A model generated the notes under the pieces. That model had not been told where the DNA came from, searched no databases, and was given only the letters and a program-made list of their open reading frames with translations. 64,000 nt of DNA from Hypoxylon rubiginosum (lineage: Eukaryota > Ascomycota > Sordariomycetes > Xylariales > Hypoxylaceae): positions 124,001-188,000 of the forward strand of contig CADCXA010000048.1 in the NCBI GenBank assembly GCA_902806565.1, given 5' to 3'. Below, piece by piece: positions 23,556 through 34,394 of this stretch. The stretch's first letter is position 1; every line of letters starts with the position of its first letter. Made by a program: the position numbers and the translations under genes.

Positions 23556-25163
23556 ATGTCACCCTCTTTTGCAGAAGATACCCTACGTGATGTACGGGCT
23601 TCTATCCCACTTATCCCACTTCACGATCTGACCTTAGCCATGGACGCACTGAGCCACGGCAGCAAGCCGAGCCAGCAGACTTCCCCTCCCCAAACTCCTC
23701 AGGTTGATACCTTCCCGAGCGAAGCCGCTGGTGGTATACAGCACTTCAAGTTGGCCGAATCTGGTCATATCGACGAAGATGAAGAACCTCTGGTGGCTAT
23801 AATTGGATGCGGATACGTGGGGACCCAGCTGATCAGCTGTTTCTCATCCCGGTACGATGTCCTAGGGTTTGATGTCTCCAAAGACCAAATCCACAAGCTG
23901 CAAGAACAATACGGAGGCGAAGGGAGCCGAGCATTCTTCTCTCTCGATCCTAGAGACCTTTCAAAGGCCACCCATTTCCTAGTCTCGGTCCCAACACTCC
24001 TCAAGGCGGATAAGACAATCGATACTTCCTACATCAAGAGCGCTCTCATGAACATACGGAGATACGCCCGAGCTGGCTCAACCGTGGTGATAGAGAGCTC
24101 TGTAGCTATCGGCATGACGAGGCAGTTACTCGGCCCCTTGGCTAAGGAAAGAGGGTTTTTCGCGGGCATGTCTCCAGAGGTACGTTCCTACCTATATACA
24201 AAGGGAAAAAAATATGCAAAGGATATTGACTGACCTATTTTGAAGAGAGTTGATCCTGGACGGACTGATCCACCGATGAACACGATTCCCAAGGTTCTTT
24301 CCGGACTGGACGATGTTGTGCCCGGATCTCTCGATGCTATCACCCGCCTATACACGCGTGTATTTGACACTATCGTGCCCGTTTCCTCGCCGGAGACAGC
24401 CGAGATGACCAAACTATACGAGAACTGCCAAAGAATGGTGGCTATCACGTACGCCAACGAGATGGCCGATGCCTGTATCGGCCACGGCATCGACCCGTAC
24501 GAGGTATGCAAAGCGGCATCCACCAAGCCGTTTGGCTACACGTCGTTCACTCCCAGCCTCGGGGTTGGAGGCCACTGCATCCCGGTAAACCCTTACTACC
24601 TCATGGCCAACAACTCCTTCCCTCTGTTAAAGATGGCGACCGAGACCATGTGGCAGAGACCGGAGAGAATCGCGCAGAGGGCTCTAGACACTCTTTTCGA
24701 TGAGAACTCGTCAGTTACCGACGGTCTACTCCGACGGGAAAGCCACTCGACCCGCAATTCTACCACTACCACCAAAGAAGGTCTGCCCACAGACATCGGT
24801 AACAATGTAACACCTGAGCTCGCACGGTCACAAGTATCGATTCCGCGTAGAGCTAGCGTGGTACCACCGAGAGTGCTCGTAGTTGGCGTTGGCTTCAAGG
24901 CTGGCCAGTCGCACCTCAGCAATTCTCCGGGGCTGAAACTGATTCAAACGCTTTCCGACTCGGGTCGGGTTGATGTCATGTTTGCCGATGCTTTGGTGCA
25001 GCAATGCGCCATCCCCAACATCCCTCGCCTGGGTATGGATGAGTGGAACAAGGAGGATCTCGAAGAGTTCGACATGATCATTGTTGCGTTCAAGCAGTCG
25101 GGCATGGATTTCAGCGTGCTAGACGAGGTGCGGAATGTCAAGATCGACATGTGGTGTCCTTAA
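23556..25163 (+). CDS. Nucleotide-sugar 6-dehydrogenase (UDP-Glc/GDP-Man DH superfamily, probably UDP-HexNAc type)
   Basis: Exons 23556-24179 and 24246-25163 give 513 residues. The 66-nt intron falls inside the conserved SPERVDPGR segment and its removal restores it. Seen: N-terminal Rossmann turn IGCGYVGTQL (about 81-90); SPERVDPGR (about 207-214); the central helix ENCQRMVAITYANEMADAC; the active-site loop GGHCIPVNPYYL with Cys319; and a C-terminal NAD domain (VGVGFKAGQSHL). The chemistry is a two-step NAD-dependent oxidation of the sugar C6 alcohol to a carboxylate. UDP-glucose dehydrogenases usually carry GGSCFPKD, whereas GGHCIPVDPYYL is typical of the bacterial WbpA/WecC/TviB group acting on UDP-GlcNAc or UDP-ManNAc; the substrate is inferred from that. 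A poorly conserved Ser/Thr-rich linker (about 365-410) is unusual. No signal peptide, so cytosolic. Confidence 0.88.
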
Positions 25164-26550
25164 ACAACGAGGCCTCGTTCTTGACGCCTTGAAGCCCTTG
25201 ACACCTTGTTCTGTCTGAACTTGGGAATCTACTTCGAGAAACAAACGCGGAGCTTTCACTCTTATTACGACGCTTTTCACCTTCGAGGACATTGAATGTC
25301 TTTGCAAAAGGGGAATGAATCACGGCCAACAAGCACAGGATTCAACAGACGGGGGACTCCTCGCTAAGCACAGGGTCTTATAGAGACGTGACGTTGAAGT
25401 GCAAGCAATACCGAGATAAGAATGACTTAAGACTTAAGTCTCGCGTCTCGCAGGGATGAAATTTGCGTTGTGTTCGATTTGCTAAAATCAGGGCTTATCC
25501 GATAGAGCTAGATATGTATCTAAGCGAGCGAACAAAAGAGGGGGAGTTTTCTCTTTTACCTAACATTAAGGCTTCGATGCTTTACTCAGTCTACTCTATT
25601 AATTCATTAATACGTAGAATTAATCCTTTCAATGCAAATGACCCCTATAGGTGTTTATACGACGATAGTCTAACAATGACGCAAATGTTGGGTTTTCATT
25701 GCTTTCCATGTGAAAGCCTTGGCCCTTATGCCTCCTAAATATGTACCCTCTGAGTAAGTGATTTTATTTTTACACAAGGTCTTGATTAAATTGTCGTGCG
25801 AGTTCGGGATCCAGCTTTGTATCTCTCCCATCGGAGAAAAATAGGGTAACAGATGAAAAGCTAACAAGGTATGGGGAGGTACCCAAGATACCTACCCGTT
25901 AGGCCATCGAATATCAGAAGTACATAATGTATCTAGCTAGGACAGATCGGACAAATCGGACAACTGTCAAACTCTCAAGCTCTCGCACCGCGTCAGAAAC
26001 GATAAATGTTCGGGCTGCATTAGACTCGTGCTCCCCGCGAGACCCAGAAAATGGGAAATCCTAACGATGGGCTAGAATTCCTTAGACTTGAAGGTTGTTC
26101 ATTCTGTCATTTAGGGGCATGAGACATTTGTCATGTACGGGGAAGGCCGCCCACCTCATCCCGGAGACCCTTTCCTCAAGGTCCAGGTTGTCATCTGAAG
26201 TGCCAAGTGCTACCTTGGGAGGTAGATATGTCCTTATGTTCTTATGTCCTTATGTCCTAGGTAAGTGTGCTGCTGTGTTACCAACGACCTCAATTTATCT
26301 GCTACATGTGTCTGGCAGAATCCAGCCAAGTGTATACCTACATACTACTCAAGCCCTACCGATGTTACTCGACCTCGAGTCCATATTGATACATCCTATC
26401 TTAAGTACATACCTACCTATACAGCAAGTATTTCTTTTAGGCGAGCCAAGCAACGCCGTGTGCTGTTGAAGCTCTACCCAGTAATATCGAATTCTACGTC
26501 CGCCTTTCTATAGCAACACCTTTCCGTCATCTCGACCAACCCCTTTCATC
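25164..26550. other. Intergenic
   Basis: Spacer between two plus-strand genes, AT-rich in the middle. No gene is supported. Confidence 0.6.
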
Positions 26551-27627
26551 ATGTCATCGGACCAATCCCTCATCAATGCCGTCTACTACCCGTCCTGGCG
26601 GGTCTACAAGGGCTTTGCCCCTTCCTCTCTCCAGCTAGACTGCATCAACCAGATCTACTACGCCTTCATCCGGCTCAACGAGGACGGCACGCTCAGACCG
26701 CTCGACGAGTTCGCGGAGCGCACCAAAGACGTCGACGGCGAGAAGGGCTGCCTCAACGCCCTGGCCAAGCTGAAGCAGCAGAAGCCGAAACTCAGGACGC
26801 TGGTCTCGGTCGGCGGCGGCAGCGGCAGCGCCGAGTTCTCTGTCATGGCCGCCGACTCCGACTGCCGCGCTACGTTTGCGAGCCAGTGTAGGCAGTTCGT
26901 CGACAAGTACGAGTTCGACGGCGTCGACCTCGACTGGGAGCACCCGGAGACGCCCGAGGACGGCGCCAACTACATGGCCCTGCTCCGGGCCCTGCGGGAC
27001 ACGCTGCCGCCGTCGCGGTACCTCCTCACGACCGCCCTCCCCACCGGCGAGTACTGCCTTAAGAACATCGACGTGGAGGCGGCGGCCGACCTCCTCGACG
27101 GCCTCAACCTCATGGGCTACGACTTCAACGGCCCCTGGACCGACGTCTCGGGCCACCACGCGCAGCTGCTGCCGCTGCCGGGCGCGCCGCGCCACGTCTA
27201 CCCGGCCCTGCGGAACTCGTGCCACCGCGCCGTCGTCTACCTCGCCGACCGCGGCTTCCCGCGCGAGAAGATCATCCTCGGCGTCCCCGTGTACGCCCGG
27301 TCGTTCGCGGGCGCCCGCGGCATCGGCCAGCCCTTCCGGTCCGCCGCCGAGACGGACTACAGCGAGCTGCCCGATGAGTGGGTCAGCGACGCCTCCGTCG
27401 ACGCGGAGGTCGGGGCCGCGAGCTACGTCGACAACTCGCTGCGGGGCCAGGGGTTCGTCAGCTTCGACGTCCCGGACACGGTCCGGCAGAAGGCGGAATA
27501 CGTCAAGAGCAACGGCCTCGGCGGGTTGTTCTACTGGACCGGGACCGGCGATCGTAAGGGATCCGAGAGCCTGGTCCGGGCTGGGTATGAAGCGATGAGT
27601 GGAAGTGGAAGTGATGAGTTGAAGTGA
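26551..27627 (+). CDS. GH18 chitinase-like glycoside hydrolase
   Basis: A single exon of 358 residues, about the length of a lone GH18 barrel. The catalytic motif DGVDLDWE lies at 123-130 with the acid Glu130. A strand-3-like VSVGGGSGS segment comes before it, a MGYDFNGPWT segment after it, and a GLFYWTGTGD end strand closes the barrel. There is no signal peptide and no chitin-binding module, so the protein may be cytosolic or leave by an unconventional route. Retaining GH18 enzymes cut beta-1,4 GlcNAc chains. Very high GC at third codon positions. It is the rightmost member of the polysaccharide gene group. Confidence 0.9.
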   Translation: MSSDQSLINAVYYPSWRVYKGFAPSSLQLDCINQIYYAFIRLNEDGTLRPLDEFAERTKDVDGEKGCLNALAKLKQQKPKLRTLVSVGGGSGSAEFSVMAADSDCRATFASQCRQFVDKYEFDGVDLDWEHPETPEDGANYMALLRALRDTLPPSRYLLTTALPTGEYCLKNIDVEAAADLLDGLNLMGYDFNGPWTDVSGHHAQLLPLPGAPRHVYPALRNSCHRAVVYLADRGFPREKIILGVPVYARSFAGARGIGQPFRSAAETDYSELPDEWVSDASVDAEVGAASYVDNSLRGQGFVSFDVPDTVRQKAEYVKSNGLGGLFYWTGTGDRKGSESLVRAGYEAMSGSGSDELK

Positions 27628-28317
27628 TGAGTAAGGAGATGAAGGCTGTTGCAACGGAATGGCGTCTCGATCACTCGGGGTCTCTGCTTGGATGTTGCTG
27701 AATACGCGTACCCTAATCACCTAGACCATGTGATACGAAGAATGAAGAATGGAGCAGGGAGCAGACACTGAACAAGTGTTTACCTATCAGATAGGTATGG
27801 ATTAGCACTATAGGGTAGAACCAATATGAAATTGCAAATTACTGCCTATTCTTTGAGGCTGGGCGACTCTTCGGCCGCGCTTACGGGATATCTATGTTCA
27901 ATAACCAGTGTGCCTTAAACATAGCAAAGAGCTATAGTCACAGGTTATCATGTCATTATCACCAGGCGAACCCTTAGGAATTGAGAGAGCGATGTCTCTG
28001 TTGAAACTGCAGGCCAGGGAATCTTATTGACTACTACGTTACTCCTTGCTTCTTCATTGCTACCTTTCTCTCTGTCCCTTGGCTTATCACATCATGTCAG
28101 AAAGCCCAAGCCCATTAATCATCCTCCCATGCAATCGTAGAGTCGTTATAAGTTCCCTGAGAATAGCCCGCACAACACCGACCCGGCGACCTAGAATAGT
28201 AATAATGGTTAGCAAACTGGATTTCAATCAAGGACTGCGCGACTAGATGTCGCTGATGTGTGGAATAGGTAGGTAGGTAGGTAGCTAAGCTATGTAAGAT
28301 ATCGGATACGTACCAGC
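27628..28317. other. Convergent intergenic spacer
   Basis: 3' regions of the GH18 gene (+) and the small basic protein gene (-). It holds a TAGG tetranucleotide run near 28266-28283. No gene is supported. Confidence 0.6.
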
Positions 28318-28626
28318 TCACTTGGCCTTGCCCTTGCCCTTGACATCGGAACCCGTAGCCTCGGCGGAAGACTGGTTGCCATTCTGCGCCGTCTTCTTCT
28401 TGGGGTCTCCGGCCATGTAGTCAGCCGTGTCGGTGGAGGCACGAGTAACGAACATCGTCTCTCGGTGAGATCGATACTCGCTGGGTCGGCCAGGAAGTCG
28501 CGTCGCGCCGGCGCCCGAGAACGAGTAGCGCATCATGAAGGGCATCGACGGAGCCTCGTCTTCTACCGTAGCGGGGACGGCGACACCCTTCTCGGCGGGG
28601 GTCTTGTATTTATCGGGCTTCGACAT
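28318..28626 (-). CDS. Small basic protein of unknown function
   Basis: A single exon of 102 residues. It has a charged start, a central part PFMMRYSFSGAGATRLPGR, then RSHRETMFVTRAS and a Lys/Gly-rich end (GKGKAK). No signal peptide or membrane helix. I do not recognise a family. An alternative model adds an upstream exon at 29122-29042 (27 residues, Lys-rich, starting MANSKLSHLW) joined through a 397-nt intron (GTATGT donor, CTAG acceptor at 28645) in frame, giving 135 residues. The signals are good but the intron is longer than is usual here, so the shorter model is given. Confidence 0.5.
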   Translation of the reverse strand: MSKPDKYKTPAEKGVAVPATVEDEAPSMPFMMRYSFSGAGATRLPGRPSEYRSHRETMFVTRASTDTADYMAGDPKKKTAQNGNQSSAEATGSDVKGKGKAK

Positions 28627-29122
28627 CGTGGGAGAACCAGGAGTCTAGTTCGTGATAGTGTAAGTATTTGTTCTGTGTTGCTGTGCGTTGACAGTGTAAA
28701 TCACAGCGCGAATGTGAGAATGAGAGGAATACCAAGGGGATCCAGTGATGGACGGTGACAGATATTGATCGCGACGACGTGAAGCTTGACAGTGGAAGGG
28801 TAAAGTATGCCAAGTTGAAATATGCTGCAAATGAAGATGTAGATGGGAATGTAGGTGAAGATACGTTATTGGTAAGGAAGATGAATGGATGAACGGACGG
28901 CAGATACGACAAAAGGGTAAACAGAAGGTCACGCGTCTGACAGCAATTTGACACTGGATTAGGGGAAGTCACGACGACGGTGTAGTAGAATGCATCCACA
29001 GATGTGAGTATGGTATGGAGTGCGACAGAATAAAAACATACCTTATTCTTCTTCGACTTCAAAGACTTCTTTACTTTGTTCTTGATCCACACCCAGAGAT
29101 GAGATAGCTTAGAGTTGGCCAT

Positions 29123-30542
29123 CGTGAAGTATGTTGAAAACACTAAAATTGTTCGGGGTGATATGTTGGTGTTCTCTTGGAAGAGTCTCTGAAGTTGTAA
29201 ATAGGAAGGTGGAAGAAACGTGGAGGGAACTCCGATTTGTACAATACGTGCAGCGCGTTGTGCGGCGTGATGGTGGAAAAAATACGGCAGATTAAAGGAG
29301 GGCGGTGGGCTGCTACAAAATACTTACCTACATGTAGGTATTGAACTGGCAACGGCGCTAACACTTGCACGTGTATGAATTAAAGCAGTTACAGCTGCGA
29401 TTATGGGCATATGCTGCCTACATAGGTACCTACGTGGTGATGTTGATGCTTCCAGTGGCATATAAGTTCCCCTAGATCCCTTAATAGGGGGAACTACTTG
29501 CTTCCGAATTGTTGGAAGGACTATATTATTCTGCTAGCCTACAAAGATAGTACTGAACTTCACTGGAAGAAATGGAACAGGTTTAAAGAAATCTCACGGG
29601 AACCTGGTGGATAAAGCAGAATAGAATAATACAATGATTTACAACCTAAGTCTACAACCCAAGTCCCCTAAGCCCCCCTAGAACTCATAAAGCCACGAGT
29701 GACCACCTGCACATTTATATCCTCTTATACTATATGGTAATTATCATATAATAAGTTTCAGCTCACTTCTTGTTATGTGATCCTTGAGTATTGTCCCGAG
29801 GCCAACCATGCGATAGGACCATGCGATAGGGAAATAACTATGTTACTACGAGAACTACGAAACCTAGCAGCTACAAGCTCCGGGTGTGCATAGGGAGCGA
29901 AATAAAAGAGGCACATCCTATCCCCTATCGACGTTTTCCCTCTCCCATCTCCTAACAGGCCTATGGCGCTACCTAGGTGGCCAAGGGCTAAGACCCTGAC
30001 AGGTATCGGGTTGACTAACACCCTGTGCTATACGAGAAACGTTGATAAAGTAGAATCGACTGAGAGATTTTACAATGCCATATCAAGACCACAGGGTGTA
30101 GAGGAATATAATCTTTCTATTTGCACCTGATAATGGTTAGCATGACTCTTCCAGGATGTCATAATACGGGATAGGTCTAATTCACAACTTACGGATTAAA
30201 TTACAATAACATCAGAATCAGCATCCTGCAGAGCCGTACATAATATATCTTGCTTCTATGTAGCTTCGCGTAAGCAACGCAATATTAATATCAACGACCA
30301 CACTGGCGAACAAGTAAGTTGCTGTTGAATGTCGGGGATGTCACGTGAGAAGATCGCCACTTTTAGCCCCTTACCTAAAATCGTCGGGTATTGCTAAGCC
30401 ACAAGCGGTGTTCCTTCGGTATCCAGACCCTGTTTTTCACAATTTGGCTTGTGCTCCCGAAGTAGTGAGGATCCCCTTATTCCTCGAATTAAAATATCCG
30501 TGTACTATATTCTCGATGGCAGGCGGGTAAGACTATGCTTTA
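29123..30542. other. Intergenic
   Basis: Divergent spacer upstream of the small basic protein gene (-) and the membrane protein gene at 30543 (+). It contains the 16-bp perfect palindrome TACCTACATGTAGGTA at 29325-29340. No gene is supported. Confidence 0.55.
29325..29340. repeat. 16-bp perfect palindrome
   Basis: TACCTACATGTAGGTA reads the same on both strands. A related 18-bp palindrome is at 62423. Confidence 0.8.
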
Positions 30543-31372
30543 ATGGCGGACGCATCGCAGCAGGATTCGCCGCTATCCATCGCCGCCAACGTTGCCGGCA
30601 TCCTCACGTTTGTCGTCGCCATCTTAGCGGCCGCCTACGTGCGTATCACATACCTGCGAAATAGCGACCAGGAATACTTCCAAGTGAAGACGTCGCTCTC
30701 GTGGTACAAGACGGAGTCGACATGGCTCGCGGAGCTCGTCAAGGTCGCGGGAGAGCGGCCGGACGCAAAGTACCAGCCCGAGTATCAGATGTACAAATTC
30801 GTGATGGACGACCTGGTGCAGCTCGAAAAGAGATTGCTGGAACTGGTGGAGGACATAGAAACCAAGGCCGGGAGCGAAGACGAGGAAAGGAAGGGCATGC
30901 GCTGGACGCTCGTGCCGAGAAGTTGGGGCTTTACTACGGCTGTGGCGATGGCATGGCTGCCGGTCAGGACGAAGGCGCTGGAGCTGGTGCGACAAAGAGA
31001 CGCATTGACGGCGAGAGTATCGTTTACACAGATGAGCATGATTTCTTCGTAAGTTAGCCCTGCCTACCGAATAATTCAGCCCGTATCAGGTTGCTAAACG
31101 TTCTTAGGAGAATACGAGACATTGAACAGGGAAGCAAGACCAGAGAGATGTCAGTCGACGCTGGTCTCCAAAGGTTAGAAGCTATCATTGAAGATCAAAA
31201 GGCGGAGATATATCGATTGGAAGATCTAGTATGTAGAAATATGCATCGGAACCGGGTTGGCCAAGATATAGATAGTGTACCAACAAGTCCACGGTCGAAG
31301 AAGGGCTCAATCCCGAAACTTCGCGTAGAGGATTCGTCCCCTAAACACCGGAGACGACTAAGTGTTACGTAG
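30543..31372 (+). CDS. Membrane-anchored coiled-coil protein of unknown function
   Basis: Exons 30543-31048 and 31108-31372 give 256 residues. The 59-nt intron has a GTAAGT donor and TTAG acceptor and keeps frame (ISS then RIRDIEQ). One transmembrane segment near residues 13-35 is followed by long charged helical stretches (about 55-125) and a second helical segment in exon 2 (LQRLEAIIEDQKAEIYRLEDLV). The tail is basic and Ser-rich. It may be a fungal-specific anchored protein; no function can be given. Confidence 0.65.
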
Positions 31373-31402
31373 CTGGGCCATACGACAATCTCGTTGAATA
31401 TA

Positions 31403-32143
31403 TTAATACGGTGCCTTGAGTGTATATCCGCCCTGGTAGAAGAATCCACCAGCGATGGCTAAAGAGAGGGCAGCAGGGATTAGGTTGAGCTCGATAACAG
31501 ACCAGACCCAGATACAACCCAGGGGTGGGGATTGCTTCATGACGGCAAGATACCCGTACCTATTTGATATATGGATCAAATAGCAGCCGGAACAGATGCT
31601 CGCAACGAAGAAGATAGCTTGCCGAAGAGGAGACTGGAATCTGGCTGGCAATCCAGGGAGGATTGTCTGGACCGAGGCATGTGGATGAAGCACATAGACG
31701 AGCAAGAGGAATACTATACATGCGATCTTAGCTTTAGGTATTCTATTCTACAAATCCTTTGTCATCGTGATAGATAGCGGAAGCTTACCAGCAAAAGCTT
31801 GCATTGTTCGTATTATAATCCGAGGCCATATAATGGAAATGGCATATTGATGCTGGACAAGCACGTCAAGTGTGAAATGTAGCATGGACAAACTAGCACT
31901 CCATAGGATGGCGTCCATGATTCTATCAGCCGTCGGTGAAATCAATGTATCGTCATCGTCGTCTTCATTGTAATCTGAGGAGTCGTCCTTTTTTATTTTG
32001 CCCTTTTGTCGCTCAGCTTGTTCAAAGAGATTGCGGTCCTGGGCAAGCTTCAGTAATGTGTCTTCGCTTGGGACTCCGGTTCGGTCGGGCTGAGCTAGCT
32101 TGATGTCGCTGGCCGCTTTCCTTTCCTTTCGAGTTCGGACCAT
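31403..32143 (-). CDS. Conserved fungal multipass membrane protein (DUF7719-like)
   Basis: Exons, in reading order, 32143-31789 and 31713-31403 give 221 residues. The 75-nt intron joins MQAFA to VFLLLVYVLHP. The N-terminal third is charged and basic, then acidic (DDDDD). Four hydrophobic segments follow, with LSMLHFTLDVLVQHQYA, then YLIHISNRYGYLAVMKQSPPLGCIWVWSVIE across exon 2. This pattern matches, as I recall it, a fungal protein family of unknown function with conserved HFTLDVL and APPLGTLWVWSVIE segments. Its 3' end lies 30 bp from the preceding plus-strand gene. Six GATA sites at 6-bp spacing lie 200 bp upstream. Confidence 0.75.
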
Positions 32144-33178
32144 CTTGATGGTGAATTATCAAGACGAGCTGGGTAAGAGTATGGTTATATATAGGTACCC
32201 AGGTAGGTAGGAGGTAAGTAATTAAGCTCGTAGGTAGATAGTAAATTGGAGCTGATCGCGTGTCCTTGATATTATTAACTTGACCGGCTTACGCATTTAC
32301 ACCGCGTAGTACGAATTTCGTTTATGTGCATGGCTCGATTGATCGATAACGATAACGATAGCGATAGCGATAACGATATGTGACAATTGATGTATTGTAG
32401 ATATCGAGCTGTTCCTCCAACATTTCTAGAATTTCTAGATTCACAAAGCCAATTCTTTTGGTAAACTGTTATACCATTGTGAGTAAGTAAGAAGGAGAGA
32501 TTATATGTATAGACCGGTATTATAGAATACAATGCGTTCATTTCCTACATATATCATACATACAAGCCAAATACTCCGATTATCTCATAACCCTCGGTAT
32601 ATAATGAAATATGACAGGAGGGGTACCCCTGAGCCCCTCGTCGACTTCACAAACGCGAATTTCCGGCGCAAAACCCATCGTCGCATTAAGTATCTCCACT
32701 ACCCAATACGCCCAACACCTGGCTGGCCTCTACATAAATCCCGGCTAAGGACGGGCGATGCTCGGGAGGCAAGCCTGATTTTGCCTAGTCTAATTTCCCC
32801 GGATTTTCATCTTATTAAAATCTACCTAGCAGTTTTTATGCATCATCCTGGGACTCGCAGCTAGTCGTAAGGTGGCATTAACTCGAGCTTCGTCTGTTTC
32901 ATACCTGCTTATATCGAGGGGCTCACTCTCTTCACACTGCTTTTGCGATTGAGAGACCAGAAGCTCTATCTGCGTTCTGTCTCTTCTTCTGCTCCCGCTC
33001 CCTATTCTTCCTGCTGCTTGCTAGATATCTAATCTCGTAACCTGTATTGTATTGTGTTGCGTGCTTGATGTAAGGTACAAGTTAGCAAGCAAAAAAGGGG
33101 GAGGGGAGACCTGACGCTCACTTGAGATACGAAGACACCAGCCGTGCCTTTACACACGCCCACAAACGAACCACAGAG
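32144..33178. other. Divergent intergenic region
   Basis: Between the membrane protein gene (-) and the GPI12-like gene (+). It contains the GATA array and AGGTAGGTAGG near 32201. No gene is supported. Confidence 0.6.
32345..32378. repeat. Tandem GATA hexamer array
   Basis: Six GATA tetramers start at 32345, 32351, 32357, 32363, 32369 and 32375, exactly 6 bp apart, as CGATAA or CGATAG units. They lie about 200 bp upstream of the minus-strand membrane protein gene. Three units fit the HGATAR core bound by fungal GATA factors. Confidence 0.7.
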
Positions 33179-34159
33179 ATGGTCCTACCCTCGCTCTCGA
33201 CCCTCGGCGTCCTGGCCGTCGTCCTCCCGCTGCTCTACATCTACACGGCCTCCGTGGCGCAGGCCCGCATGCCCACGCTGCGCGGCAAGCGCGTCTGCCT
33301 GCTGATCGCGCACCCGGACGACGAGGCCATGTTCTTCGCGCCCACGGTCCTGGCCCTCACGCGCCCCGAGAGCGGCAACAGCGTCAAGATCCTGTGCCTG
33401 AGCTCCGGCGACGCCGACGGACTCGGCGAGACGCGCAAGAAGGAGCTGGTCAAGAGCGGCATGCTCCTGGGCCTGGCCCGCGAGGACGACGTATACGTTC
33501 ACGATAGCCCGTGAGTTGTGCTCCGTTCTATCTAGCTGCCAAACCTGTGTGACCGTGACTAACACTGACTTCCCACGTTACGTAGCGACTTCCCCGACTC
33601 CATGACGACGACCTGGGACGCCTCCAAGATATCCTCGCTCCTCTGCTCCGCCTTCGCCCCGCACCTCGCCGCCCAGAAAGCCTCCACCAACACCACCGCC
33701 GCGCCGCCCACCGCCGCCATCGACGTCCTCATCACCTTCGACAGCCGCGGCGTCTCCTCCCACCCGAACCACATCTCCCTGTACCACGGCGCCCGCGCCT
33801 TCGTCGCGACCTTAACCCGCGGCCGCCCCGGCTGGGCCTCCCCCGTCGACCTGTACACCCTGACGAGCGTCGGCGTCCTGCGCAAGTACACCGCTTTCCT
33901 CGACGCGCTCGCCACCGTCTTCGAGCTGCTGTTCGTAGGCGGCGGGGTAGGGAGCAAGAAGAAAGGAAGCGACAAGGGAAACCCGGGCGCGCTCGTCAGC
34001 ATGAGCGCACTGGTCGGCGCCCGCGAGAGCTACGGCGCCGCCCGCGCCGCCATGACAGAGGCCCACAAGAGCCAGATGGTCTGGTTCCGGTGGGGCTGGA
34101 TCGCGCTGAGCCGGTACATGTACATCAACGACTTGAAGTTGGAAAGAGTCAAGTCGTGA
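33179..34159 (+). CDS. GPI12: GPI12 / PIG-L, GlcNAc-phosphatidylinositol de-N-acetylase
   Basis: Exons 33179-33510 and 33586-34159 give 301 residues. It catalyses the second step of GPI-anchor synthesis, de-N-acetylation of GlcNAc-PI, on the cytosolic face of the ER. Seen: an N-terminal membrane anchor (about 5-25), the LmbE-type zinc motif AHPDDE at 44-49, and the second metal motif SHPNH with histidines at 170 and 173. The 75-nt intron (GTGAGT donor) keeps VHDSPDFPDSM intact. The ATG at 33179 was chosen since the in-frame codons before it lack another ATG. A Gly/Lys insertion (about 235-250) and a second hydrophobic C-terminal segment are seen. Very GC-rich. Confidence 0.9.
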
Positions 34160-34394
34160 CTTTGTCTGTAAAAGAACGAGGGGGGGACGACTACACGTCG
34201 TAGAGACCGTAACCACCATCGTCGAGGCAAGGTAGCCGTTATAAGCTCATGTGTATTACAAGTTACGCCACGAACTAGTTGGGAATTGTATATAGACTAC
34301 TATTCTCGCCGTTATAGAGGTGTATATGCAGTAAAACTATGTACGAGATAAACACGCTATAAATATAATGTACAATCGTAAGCTAGTTACACTC

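Noticed and set aside
26635..27720. 361-codon open frame on minus across the GH18 gene
   Set aside because: It mirrors the GC-rich codons of the GH18 gene, whose catalytic motif and length are clear.
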